From NCBI GenBank assembly GCA_025360125.1, contig JANYCU010000045.1:248001-312000 (forward strand): 64,000 nucleotides of DNA, read 5' to 3'. The notes under the pieces are model-generated. The model was not told where the DNA came from and ran no database searches. It saw nothing but the letters and a program-made list of their open reading frames with translations. Both the position numbers and the translations under genes were made by a program. The stretch's first letter is position 1. Each line of letters starts with the position of its first letter. This document shows, piece after piece, positions 24,866 through 33,377 of the stretch. Source of the DNA: Armatimonadota bacterium. GTDB taxonomy: Bacteria; Armatimonadota; Fimbriimonadia; Fimbriimonadales; Fimbriimonadaceae.

Positions 24866-25692
24866 TGATCTAATCCCTCCCGTACGAACTTTATGAATTG
24901 CTCGTCTGTCCAAGGCTCAGCAGTCCGACGGAGTTTTTCGAAAGTTTCTTCGAAGCTTGTAACTAAAGGTCGAAGTTGAAACTCAAGGTGGATATCTTCA
25001 ACCCGGACCAAGGCTGTTCCGGGAGGAGTGTGGCACCCAAACATTGGCAAGTCTGGAGAATGAGTTAAATAAACGAACCTATGTACATTTGGTTTCTTCG
25101 TGCTATCCACGAACACTTCAATCTGAGCCTGGCGAAGATCCTCTGTAATCGATCTGTAACGACCTCGACCATGCAGGAAATCCAAATAGCCGTATCCATT
25201 CCAAATCTCCCAGCTTTCGTAATTGCCCTCCTGGTAGAAGCGTTTGCGCTCCGAGCGAATTCCAAGAACTTCGGCCTCAATCTTTGATGCTTCCGAGCCG
25301 TAGTCCTCAAGCAGCAGGAGGCGGGTGATCTCTGGGAGTTCGTCGTTGACCGTGTATGCTGGCAACGTGATGAGGCGCAAGCCAGCATTCTTGGCGAGTA
25401 CTGCCTCAAGCTCAAGTCGACGTCGCTCTGAACCAAGGATGCAGTCCTGCGTCCATACTGCTCCGTTCGCGAGAGGTAGCCCAAACCGTTGAGCTAATTT
25501 ACAGACTTGCCCCAAGGAAATAGCTTCTGGGTTCGATTTGTATCGGTACATCGTCGCAATTGAGACGTCGATTGCTTCGGCCGCTTCTTCCACGGATTTA
25601 CGTGTGGTGAAACGCTCGTTTATAAAACTGCCAATCAAATCCAAATCCACAGTCTCATAGTATAGAATTTGAGACTGTAATTGTTGAAACAA
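24862..25692 (-). CDS. HTH protein heading the phosphotransferase operon
   Basis: 276 residues. Residues ~28-75 (TTRKSVEEAAEAIDVSIATMYRYKSNPEAISLGQVCKLAQRFGLPL) read as an XRE-type helix-turn-helix. The C-terminal 200 residues are not recognised; they contain charged helices (EITRLLLLEDYGSEASKIEAEVL) and beta-like segments. As first gene of an overlapping operon opposite a divergent gene (25954), it is probably a regulator sensing the operon's substrate. The 260-bp gap upstream is AT-rich and should carry both promoters. Confidence 0.6.
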   Translation of the reverse strand: MFQQLQSQILYYETVDLDLIGSFINERFTTRKSVEEAAEAIDVSIATMYRYKSNPEAISLGQVCKLAQRFGLPLANGAVWTQDCILGSERRRLELEAVLAKNAGLRLITLPAYTVNDELPEITRLLLLEDYGSEASKIEAEVLGIRSERKRFYQEGNYESWEIWNGYGYLDFLHGRGRYRSITEDLRQAQIEVFVDSTKKPNVHRFVYLTHSPDLPMFGCHTPPGTALVRVEDIHLEFQLRPLVTSFEETFEKLRRTAEPWTDEQFIKFVREGLDQ

Positions 25693-25953
25693 TCAAAAAT
25701 GGCAGTATTTTTAGGTCTTTTGGCCTATAAATGGTGGACACCTTGCGTTTAGGCAATGTGTGAAGGCTGACTGGAGCAAGGCTATTGCAAGCATTTGTGC
25801 TCAAACATCGATTTGGTCTGCCGTTCCCGTCGCAGGCTTGGGAATTTCAAAACCTTAACATGACGAAAAACCTGAGACTTCTTTGGCAGTGGTAGTTGAA
25901 TAAGACAAGGTTTTGGGACCGACTTTTGGATATAACGTTATAATCACAAACTG

Positions 25954-26577
25954 ATGAGTAAACCAGTCTTGCTTCTAACATGGTTAGAGCCATCTGAATC
26001 GAACGAAGCGAAAGCAGCCTACGACCAATATCGCGAATTCTTCGATATCGAATTTGTATTTTCTGGCAAAGGCGATCCGGGTAAGCAGATGTTTGAGGAC
26101 GGAATTCTAAGTTGGGGCGAGGGTAACGACAACGCTCAATTCTTGTACATCGGAACCCACGGTAGCCCGAAGGATATTGGGCCGCAAAGCGACCCTGGTG
26201 CAACTTGGGAAGAGCTTTGGAGGTGGCTACTCGCGGGCCAAAAGACCATGAAGCCAAGGTCGACATCGCTGACCGTCATTTTTGGAGCTTGCTTCTCGTC
26301 TTCTGCAGCTGATTCCTGGACACCTATGCTTGAGGGCTCTTTGACTCTTCCCCCCGTTTACGAAATAGTATCATTTGACGGATCGCCGGACGAGTCGGAG
26401 GTCGAAATTCTCCTCAACTCGCTTATGAAAGAATGCAAAGATTTAAATACTCGATCAACTGAAACTTGGTTGTCGGAAGTACAGCTATCTATCGAGACAA
26501 AAATTGTTCTTCACCGGTTCAACAGTCGAGATCCGATGGCCTACGCCGAAGTGCCCTTACAGGATGTTCTTCCGTGA
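25954..26577 (+). CDS. Small caspase/CHAT-like protein
   Basis: 207 residues. A His-Cys pair of the caspase-fold type is visible: FLYIGTHGSP (about residue 70) and LTVIFGACFSSSA (about residue 113), each after a hydrophobic strand, as in CHAT and metacaspase p20-like domains. Nothing is fused to it, unlike most CHAT proteins. It is divergent from the phosphotransferase operon and is the last gene before the tRNA-derived junction at 26.7 kb. It may be a stand-alone protease or a toxin-like effector. The fold inference is moderate. Confidence 0.55.
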   Translation: MSKPVLLLTWLEPSESNEAKAAYDQYREFFDIEFVFSGKGDPGKQMFEDGILSWGEGNDNAQFLYIGTHGSPKDIGPQSDPGATWEELWRWLLAGQKTMKPRSTSLTVIFGACFSSSAADSWTPMLEGSLTLPPVYEIVSFDGSPDESEVEILLNSLMKECKDLNTRSTETWLSEVQLSIETKIVLHRFNSRDPMAYAEVPLQDVLP

Positions 26578-26620
26578 TCAAGCAAACTTCGCAACTTGGT
26601 TGATCCTATTGTAACCAAAT

Positions 26621-26769
26621 GGCTCTCAAATGGCTCTCAATTGAGGGAGAAATCGAGAGACTTCCTGACACATATGTAGATTCAAAATCACCTCCTTGAA
26701 CCTACCAAAACTCCCTTGAGGTGGTAGTGCTCACAAGGTGTGAAGGTTCGAGTCCTTTCCCGCGCACCA
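26621..26769 (+). repeat. Integration junction, copy 2, with tRNA-Leu(GAG) 3' half
   Basis: The arm motif GGCTCTCAAAT/GGCTCTCAATT at 26621-26642 is followed 95 nt later by the anticodon loop TTGAGGT (26716-26722, anticodon GAG). Then come the anticodon stem GGTAG, a variable arm, T-arm GGTTCGAGTCC and an acceptor strand ending GCGCACCA at 26769. The 5' half of the tRNA is absent. 26696-26769 is identical to 42006-42079 (74 bp). This is the classic anticodon-loop target of tyrosine integrases. Confidence 0.85.
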
Positions 26770-26841
26770 AACTCTCTTTGAGTCTAAAACGTCCCCTTTT
26801 CTACTTCACTGAAATTCGGCAAACTATACTCTTCCGGGCTA

Positions 26842-26865
26842 GTCTCTCAATTGGTCTCTCACTGA
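26842..26865 (+). other. Arm-type direct repeats right of junction 2
   Basis: GTCTCTCAATTG and GTCTCTCACTGA, spaced 12 bp, begin 73 nt after the CCA end. The same layout occurs at 42152-42175 and, as a single site, at 36282. Likely integrase arm-binding sites at the left end of the element starting here. Confidence 0.6.
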
Positions 26866-27068
26866 TATGGGTCATAGACTTTGTTCCTGGTTTGGTTGGC
26901 TCGCGTTTGACACGATCTGGCTTGCTTCGTTAATGCCGGTGAAGTCAATGAAGGCGGCTAGGAGGTGCTTCTGTCCCGCCATCAACGGTTTGTTGATGGC
27001 GAAATAGGCATCACCTGAAGAGCCTTTGTGGCGCTCATCAGATGAGGCATTTTCATTTATGTTCCTAG

Positions 27069-28001
27069 CTAACCGCCGCCCTGAGGCGCGACATAGTTCT
27101 TCACCACCATGTGGTCAAGCTCCCAGTGCGCTGGAACATTGCCGACTTGCTCAACCCACACGCATCCGGTCTGAGAGCACGCAAGCGGCGGCCCTGGATC
27201 ATCTAACGCTACGAGCCCTGAACGAGACTTGACCGGCTTAAATGGCATGCTCAGTCCTTCCATGATAACGATCGGCTCCAGGTGCGGCGTTTTCTTATAC
27301 TGTCGTTCGATCATCGTCTGCTTACCGCACAGAACTGGGAGTACGCTTCCCATGGTGTCTCCTGTTCCGAGTTCCTTTTCTTCAGGATTCGGAAGCAGTC
27401 TGTCGCATGTACTGCATTGTGCATCCAAAAGGTGGTTCATCACAAAACGGGCGCGTTCTTTGTTTACTTGGTTGGGGTCGGTAATCGTGAGATCGAAGTG
27501 AATCGTTCCCCGCTTCTGATATTTTCCATCCCCCATATCCACATTCTTGTAAAAGATATTTGGCAGAGTGAAATCGTGCTTGACATCCAAGATATTCGCC
27601 GCAACATCGGCGGGAACTTTATAGTGGACACGAACAAGGTGGGTATTCAGTGAAAATAAAGCGACCCAATGTCCATCCGGAAGACTTTCCCCGTCACCGG
27701 TGATGGAAATGGCGCGATTCCCAATGGGGAGAAAGTGAAGTGGACCATGGGTTCCGATTCCCGACTTCTCAGTTCCCAAAAGAACGGTGATGGGCTTCAG
27801 CATTTTCCATTTTAAAGTATCGCCGGTATCAGGATCGAATTGAATCCATCTTTTGCCAAGTTGGCGGAGATGCTTCTTGGGATTGATGAGGAGTAATTCT
27901 AATTCACTAAACGTATCGCACTCAAGAATGACTTCAATGTCGCCATGCTTGGTGTTGTCGAGGCGGAGGATTTGGGCGGTGTATACAGGGGGTTTAAGCA
28001 T
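27069..28001 (-). CDS. Unknown 310-residue protein with two Cys pairs
   Basis: Mostly beta-rich sequence (residues 1-190) without signal peptide. Near residues 205-215 there is CSTCDRLLPNP, and near 275-282 CSQTGC, followed by HWELDHMVV, so a metal site (zinc knuckle or HNH-like) is conceivable. I do not recognise the family. It is the first gene of the cargo block after junction 2, read away from the divergent sigma-factor gene; the ~245 bp between them contains the promoters. Confidence 0.4.
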   Translation of the reverse strand: MLKPPVYTAQILRLDNTKHGDIEVILECDTFSELELLLINPKKHLRQLGKRWIQFDPDTGDTLKWKMLKPITVLLGTEKSGIGTHGPLHFLPIGNRAISITGDGESLPDGHWVALFSLNTHLVRVHYKVPADVAANILDVKHDFTLPNIFYKNVDMGDGKYQKRGTIHFDLTITDPNQVNKERARFVMNHLLDAQCSTCDRLLPNPEEKELGTGDTMGSVLPVLCGKQTMIERQYKKTPHLEPIVIMEGLSMPFKPVKSRSGLVALDDPGPPLACSQTGCVWVEQVGNVPAHWELDHMVVKNYVAPQGGG

Positions 28002-28247
28002 TGGCTTTTCTCACTATCGCATATGGCGATTAAAAGGGGAACGCATTTTCGACGGGAAATCTAACAATTTGGATAAAAGTACCCACAACTGTTCCTACTG
28101 TGACTCAGGGAGTGTAGGGCCGGGACATTTTGAAAGATGTCTGCAATCTTTTCCGTTTTGTTAGATTCAGTTCCTTCGTCTCGTTCATTGTTGTGGAGTC
28201 CGCGTATTCGATCATTTATCGAACGATGTGATAAGATTTGCCAATCA

Positions 28248-29321
28248 ATGGAAATGAAGGATGTTGACCGATTGCCTAGCCCCGACGAAGACGTGGCAAA
28301 AGAGGCATTCGATCGACTCTATCCGGCTATTAGGCAAATTCTTGAACAGTACTTAATTCCCCGAGTGTCCTTGCTTCAGGACCGTGAGGAGATCGTTGTC
28401 AAATCATGCGAGAGAATATGGCATGCAAGGCATCAATTTAAGCCTATTAGTATTGAGAGTTGGCTCAGTCATATTCGCCGATTGTGCAGATGGGCGGCGA
28501 TCGACCATTTGCGAACGAAGCGGCAAAACGACCCTCTTATTGAAACCGGAAAAAACGATCCAGAAATTGAAGAGATCGAGTCGGATGAATCTGAGTTTCA
28601 ACGGAGGCTTTACGATCTTGCCGATCAGGTTTGGCTTGGATGGGACAGCACGGTTCCGCCCGTTCAGCGCAATCGCCAAGTCCTAGCCGCCCAATTGTTC
28701 TTCCTTCACGGCCAAGCTTGGGATAAAGTTGCGGCAGTGGCTCGGCTTCGACCCGACATGGACCGATCCAAGTTTGATCAGTGGCTCGAACACGAACCGA
28801 CGCTGCTCCACATGGCGTTTCGGGAGGTGTACGCGGCGAGTCAGGAGCTCACCGACATCCTACTAGGAACTCGGGCCACGATGAGTTGCGCACCAGGGGA
28901 CGAGATCCTACTCAACGTTGATTGGACCAAGGATCAAGTTGAAATTATCCGTCACCGATTCTTGTTTGGACACGATCCGGCGGAACGAATGAAGCATGTT
29001 AGCAAGCAACTCATTGAAGAAACGATCGAAGCGTGTCTCCAACAGTTTCCCTTTTGCGACCGGTTGGAGCGCGTGAAACACAAGGTCACTCCCTCGCGCA
29101 GAATATCGAATTGTCTTACAAGGAAAGGGCTTTGGAAGCGCGTTGTGTTTCATTATTGCGCCTCAATGGACCGCCTTGAGCATAAGCACATTTTGGAACG
29201 CGTTGCCCCGTCGGCAACCGCCTGCGACCAGCGCATGGATGGCAACACGCTACAGGCTTGGTGGGGTAGCGGACGGCTTGCCGACGAACTGATCAAACAC
29301 TATCGGAAGGTGAATTCATGA
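28248..29321 (+). CDS. ECF-like sigma factor with long C-terminal extension
   Basis: 357 residues from ATG 28248. Residues ~15-95 match sigma-70 region 2 (AFDRLYPAIRQIL, then WLSHIRRLCRWAAIDHLRTKR, the ECF-type region 2.3/2.4). A canonical region 4 is not obvious. Instead ~200 residues follow with LDRSKFDQWLEHEP and other helical segments. Its last codons overlap the next gene by 4 nt (ATGA), so the next protein is probably its partner, perhaps an anti-sigma or co-regulator. The block contains CHAT-STAND, outer-membrane and protease genes that this factor may control. Confidence 0.6.
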   Translation: MEMKDVDRLPSPDEDVAKEAFDRLYPAIRQILEQYLIPRVSLLQDREEIVVKSCERIWHARHQFKPISIESWLSHIRRLCRWAAIDHLRTKRQNDPLIETGKNDPEIEEIESDESEFQRRLYDLADQVWLGWDSTVPPVQRNRQVLAAQLFFLHGQAWDKVAAVARLRPDMDRSKFDQWLEHEPTLLHMAFREVYAASQELTDILLGTRATMSCAPGDEILLNVDWTKDQVEIIRHRFLFGHDPAERMKHVSKQLIEETIEACLQQFPFCDRLERVKHKVTPSRRISNCLTRKGLWKRVVFHYCASMDRLEHKHILERVAPSATACDQRMDGNTLQAWWGSGRLADELIKHYRKVNS

Positions 29322-30316
29322 TCAATAACGACGAACCGATGGACCCGGCTTCGGCGGAATATTTGAACCTGCTGCTGGAGGGTGCCGGCGAATTCGACGC
29401 TCCCACGCCGATTTTAGGAGAGTTGCTGAGCTTTTTAATGGGAACCTGCGGGCCAGAAGAAGAAGCGATGTGTCTGGAAGCGTTGGTCCAATCAGCCGCG
29501 CAGCGCCAGGACTTGATCCACCTTCAAGCTCGGTTTGCCGACGAATCGCTGTTGACGTTGAGCCAAGACCCGACATTTGGGGGCTCGCTCTTGGCTTCCC
29601 TTCGCGCAGCGTTCGACTCACTCAGTGGGAAGTTTGAACGGGACCGCGCTGTTCCCTCGTTTGTTTGGCGATCAGTCGGCAACGGCTGGCGGCAAATGCT
29701 GAGTTCGCCTCGATATGCCACCGTTCGCGGGGCAGAGGATACGATCGGCATACGCGGGACGGAGCAGCGTCTCCGCGTTTCTGCCGATGTGGTCGGGGGT
29801 GACCTGCAGGTCGTGCTTTATCCGGGTTCGCAGGAGATTTCGGAACAGTTGTCGTTTGCGATAAAGGATCCAGGCGGAACGCTGCTGCCACTGTGGCAAG
29901 GCCCTTTGGGATCTGAGCCGGTGCCGCTGAGCTTTAGCAAGTTGGCCGACCAGTTAGGGTTTGGCGAAGGGCCGGTGCCGAGTAACCTTTTTGCCATTTC
30001 GGTGGTCACGACGCTGCCCGATCAGGAAGGGTCGATCGATTTGAGACTCAGTAATGGGCATACGGTTCGACTGCCGCTCGCGGAGCCTATTTCGATTCAA
30101 TTTGGCCGGCTTCGGTTGGCGGTGGACGTCTCTTCGTTGGACCGAGCGAAGGCGTTTGATGTGCAATTCTTGGTCCAGATGGGTTCGATCGATCTGATTT
30201 TGGGTAAGGCGACGATTCGCGAATCGGAATCGGTATTGCGGTTTGAAACGGAAATCCTCCAAATCGAATCGCTCGAAATCTGGGGAACGTCGCTGGTGAA
30301 GATCGTGGCGGTTTAG
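29318..30316 (+). CDS. Partner of the sigma-like factor, unknown family
   Basis: 332 residues overlapping the sigma-like gene by 4 nt and converging with the CHAT gene, whose stop codon it overlaps by 4 nt. Residues 1-110 are helical and acidic (EEEAMCLEALVQSAAQRQDLIHLQARF). The remainder is beta-rich (LRVSADVVGGDLQVVLYPG, IQFGRLRLAVDVSSLD), perhaps a Ig-like or fimbrial-type fold. There is no transmembrane helix, so a classical membrane anti-sigma is unlikely. Coupling to the sigma-like gene suggests a cytoplasmic regulator. Confidence 0.45.
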   Translation: MINNDEPMDPASAEYLNLLLEGAGEFDAPTPILGELLSFLMGTCGPEEEAMCLEALVQSAAQRQDLIHLQARFADESLLTLSQDPTFGGSLLASLRAAFDSLSGKFERDRAVPSFVWRSVGNGWRQMLSSPRYATVRGAEDTIGIRGTEQRLRVSADVVGGDLQVVLYPGSQEISEQLSFAIKDPGGTLLPLWQGPLGSEPVPLSFSKLADQLGFGEGPVPSNLFAISVVTTLPDQEGSIDLRLSNGHTVRLPLAEPISIQFGRLRLAVDVSSLDRAKAFDVQFLVQMGSIDLILGKATIRESESVLRFETEILQIESLEIWGTSLVKIVAV

Positions 30317-33255
30317 GAAATCACCTGTTTTGCGACGGTCAATGCGATCTCGGTCCAGTCGGTCCGGGCGTACTTCTCGTTCGACAGGGCAAAGCGCTCG
30401 GGAGGCATTTCCGAGGCGAGGCGTCTGAACTCTCGTCGGAGGGGAGTCGAGATTTCGCCGGGGATTCGGCAGCCAGCAAAGACCGCCAGCGATTCAAGGT
30501 CGGGCCTCTTTGTCGCTTTGAAGAGTTCGGCAAGTTGAAGCAAAGCGTTGCCAGCCGAGTGGAGATGGGAGGTTTCGATGGCTTGACGCACGGTCCGTTT
30601 GGTCAGTTCCATTGCTTTGTCGAGGTCGCTCCGTTGGCGATAGATCCGAGCCACCCGCATTTGAACATACAAGTGACCCTGATCGGGCGACCTGTCTTTG
30701 AGAAGTTCTTCGGCGAGGACGGCGTAGTCTTTGGCATCGGTTTCTCCGAATTGAGATTCGAAGAGGGCGTGAAGGACATAGCCGCTGGCCCGGGTGACAT
30801 CCGAGAGCAGCTCGGAATCGATTTGGTCGAATTCGTGGAGTACTTCTTTGGCCAGTTTGGGGTCCTCGGCCATGAAACCAAGGTCGGTCATGTCGACGAG
30901 AGTATCGGCGTAGTCCTCGAAATTCTCCGCCGCTCGACAGGTGTCAGCACGTTTGCGCCAGCATCGCTTCGCCCGGGCATAATCGGTTTCCCGCTTCGCT
31001 AGTTCGCCCTCGAGTCCGGCAATTTCCATGACAATCTCGGCGTCTTGGGTAAAGTGATCCTCGACAAACGGGAGGACGGAGTCGAACTCGTCAGGGCGTC
31101 CGAGTTCGAGCCAGACCCGGGCGAGCGTGAGGAGGAAAGTCCGCATCAGGTCCGCGTTGTTGGTGGCAAGGGCGAAGGCAACCGCCGCGCGAAAGTTGGC
31201 GGCCTCGACCGGATAGATGTGGGCGATTTCGGCCCACTTGGACGCGCCCTTAATTCCGGCCATAGCGGTGGCTTTTCGGGCAAAACATTCGGCGTGCCTT
31301 TGCTGAAACTCGTGGAGGTCTTTGGTGTAGGGGCTGGTCTGCAGGTATTCGCGGATGGTGTCGAGCATCCGGTAGCGCATGCGTCCGCCCTCGATGTTGG
31401 CGCTGAGCAAGCTGTTATCGCGTAGCCACGCGATGGAGTTGGCATCGCCGTTTTTGCCAACCACGCTTTGGGCATCCTCAAGATAGAAACCGCCCGAAAA
31501 GACGGTGAGGATTCCGAGAAGTACGCGATCGGATTCTTCGAGCAACTCAAGCGAGTCGCCGATGACGCGGTAGAGGTCGGCGTGGCGGTCTTCAGGCCCG
31601 CCCCTCCGCCTGAGGGTTTCGAGCCGGTTGGTCCGGATCCGAGTGGCGAGGTCGTCCAATGTGAAGTGGCGAAGGCGGCTGGCGGCGAGGAGAAGGGCAA
31701 GCGGAACGCCCTCGAGATCATCGACGATGGCCTGGATTTGGGCTCGGTTCGACTTGGTGGCTTCGAAGTCGGGAGCGAATTGGACCGCGGTATCCACGAA
31801 CAGTTCCACCGCTTCGGAGGCGGCTTGCTTGCGTTTCTTGGAAGACATGGGCGGGACGCGGAACTCGGTTTCGCCCTTGATGCCGAGAAGGATGCGGCTG
31901 GTGACGAGAATATTGACATCGCGGCACTGCTTGAGCAGGTCGGTGAGGAATCCCGACAATTCGGTGATGCGTTCGAAACAGTCGAAGACGAGGAGCATTT
32001 GGCGGTTTTTGAGGTAGCCGAGCAGGTCTTTTTCGGGATCGGCCATGCCTTGAATGCTAAGGGCATCGACGGTCGCGGCGACGAGGTCGCTGCGGGTTCG
32101 GATGGCTTCACATTCGACGAGGAACGCGCCGTCGGGCATGGTGCCCGCAGTGGCGGTTCCTAGTTGGTGACCGAGGGTGGTTTTGCCGATTCCGCCCATG
32201 CCGGTGAGTGTGACGAGGCGGCTTTTCGCCGTAAGCTCGCCGATCTTGTCCAGTTCCTCTTGACGCCCGATGAAACGCCCCGCCATGACGGGGAAATTGT
32301 GCTCCTCTTTCCCTACCAGGCTCAGTGGAGGGGACCAGGCAGAGCGAATGAGGACGGGCGCAAGCCAGTCGCGACCCATGCCTTGGATGGAGAAACGGGC
32401 GTCGCGGATGGCGTCTTCGACCGGATTACCGAGCGAGAGCGAGAGATAGAACGCACGGGCAAAGTGGGCGGCGCCTTCATCAGAGATGGGGCACTGCATG
32501 GCGATCACGGCGGGGATTCCGGCGTGGGCGAGGCATGGTCCGACGGCACGCTGGTGACCGGAAGTATCGCACGCCGAGAGGACGGCGAGACGAGTGTTGG
32601 GCTTGAGCGCCTGGGCCAGGTCTTCTCCGTAGATGGGACCGTCGGAGAAGTTGAGAAGCCCGCCGGAGGGTCGAATGTCGCCGTGTCCGCTGAAGTGGAA
32701 GAGATCGGGAGCAGGCTTTTGGAGGGCGTTGTGGACGGTCGGAACGACGGTGCGTGACCGATGGAAGAGGTTGACGATCGCCTGGATTTCGGCGTTTGGG
32801 GCTTGGAGGCTGTCGTACGCCATGGACTTCTGATCGGCTTTGTAGAGTCCCAGTTGGAGGGTGGCTCGCTCCGCAGGATTGTCCTGTTTGACCTCGGAGA
32901 TTAGGCGGATGAGGCGGACGTTTTGGGTGAGGCCAAGCGGCTGGGGGCACGCGAGGAGCTCCCACGGGAGGCGGTGGGCGAGGTTGCTGTCGCAGAGGAT
33001 GCGGACCGTGGTGTTTGGGGTGGCGAGGAGGCTGGCGAAGGGGAGGAGGTTGGCGAACGCCTCGCCGATGGCGGCGAGCTCGGGGGAGGTCTCGTGAGTT
33101 GGGAGGGAGTGAAGGGTTTGGATGCGGTCGAGGAGCGAGTCGAGGTCGGCGGTTTCGATGGTCGCTTCGGCGGTGGGGGACTGATCGTCTGGGCGCGTGA
33201 GGATTAGGTTGATGCCGTCGCTGTGCTCGCTTACGCGGATGAGAAAATCCTGCAT
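30313..33255 (-). CDS. CHAT protease - STAND NTPase - TPR protein
   Basis: About 980 residues from ATG 33255, preceded by GGGGGA; the longer open frame has no conserved sequence. Domain order: an N-terminal region, then a CHAT caspase-like domain with LFHFSGHGD (His, ~190) and AVLSACDTSG (Cys, ~228). Next is a STAND/NB-ARC ATPase with Walker A GMGGIGKTT (~342), Walker B LLVFDCFE, ILVTSR (sensor) and GVPLALLLAASRL. Winged-helix-like and TPR helices continue to the end. Proteins of this build sense a trigger through the TPRs, oligomerise with ATP and activate the protease. A trypsin-like protease and a sigma-like factor are encoded beside it. Confidence 0.85.
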   Translation of the reverse strand: MQDFLIRVSEHSDGINLILTRPDDQSPTAEATIETADLDSLLDRIQTLHSLPTHETSPELAAIGEAFANLLPFASLLATPNTTVRILCDSNLAHRLPWELLACPQPLGLTQNVRLIRLISEVKQDNPAERATLQLGLYKADQKSMAYDSLQAPNAEIQAIVNLFHRSRTVVPTVHNALQKPAPDLFHFSGHGDIRPSGGLLNFSDGPIYGEDLAQALKPNTRLAVLSACDTSGHQRAVGPCLAHAGIPAVIAMQCPISDEGAAHFARAFYLSLSLGNPVEDAIRDARFSIQGMGRDWLAPVLIRSAWSPPLSLVGKEEHNFPVMAGRFIGRQEELDKIGELTAKSRLVTLTGMGGIGKTTLGHQLGTATAGTMPDGAFLVECEAIRTRSDLVAATVDALSIQGMADPEKDLLGYLKNRQMLLVFDCFERITELSGFLTDLLKQCRDVNILVTSRILLGIKGETEFRVPPMSSKKRKQAASEAVELFVDTAVQFAPDFEATKSNRAQIQAIVDDLEGVPLALLLAASRLRHFTLDDLATRIRTNRLETLRRRGGPEDRHADLYRVIGDSLELLEESDRVLLGILTVFSGGFYLEDAQSVVGKNGDANSIAWLRDNSLLSANIEGGRMRYRMLDTIREYLQTSPYTKDLHEFQQRHAECFARKATAMAGIKGASKWAEIAHIYPVEAANFRAAVAFALATNNADLMRTFLLTLARVWLELGRPDEFDSVLPFVEDHFTQDAEIVMEIAGLEGELAKRETDYARAKRCWRKRADTCRAAENFEDYADTLVDMTDLGFMAEDPKLAKEVLHEFDQIDSELLSDVTRASGYVLHALFESQFGETDAKDYAVLAEELLKDRSPDQGHLYVQMRVARIYRQRSDLDKAMELTKRTVRQAIETSHLHSAGNALLQLAELFKATKRPDLESLAVFAGCRIPGEISTPLRREFRRLASEMPPERFALSNEKYARTDWTEIALTVAKQVIS

Positions 33256-33377
33256 GTGTCCCCCAATTCGGATTTTACTTGCGAAAAAGCTGGATCGGTT
33301 TGTTAGATTTCGGCGAGCGGTTTCGATTGATTGAGTGCTGGTTCCTCGGAACCAACTTTTTGAAAGGACTAATAACC

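Noticed and set aside
26716-26769. Complete tRNA-Leu gene
   Set aside because: Only the part from the anticodon loop to CCA is present; the D arm and the 5' acceptor strand are missing here and at 42.0 kb.
31146-33207. Several long open frames opposite or out of frame with the CHAT-STAND gene
   Set aside because: They are Ser/Arg/Pro- or Gly/Val-rich shadow translations of a well-supported gene, with no motifs or ribosome sites.
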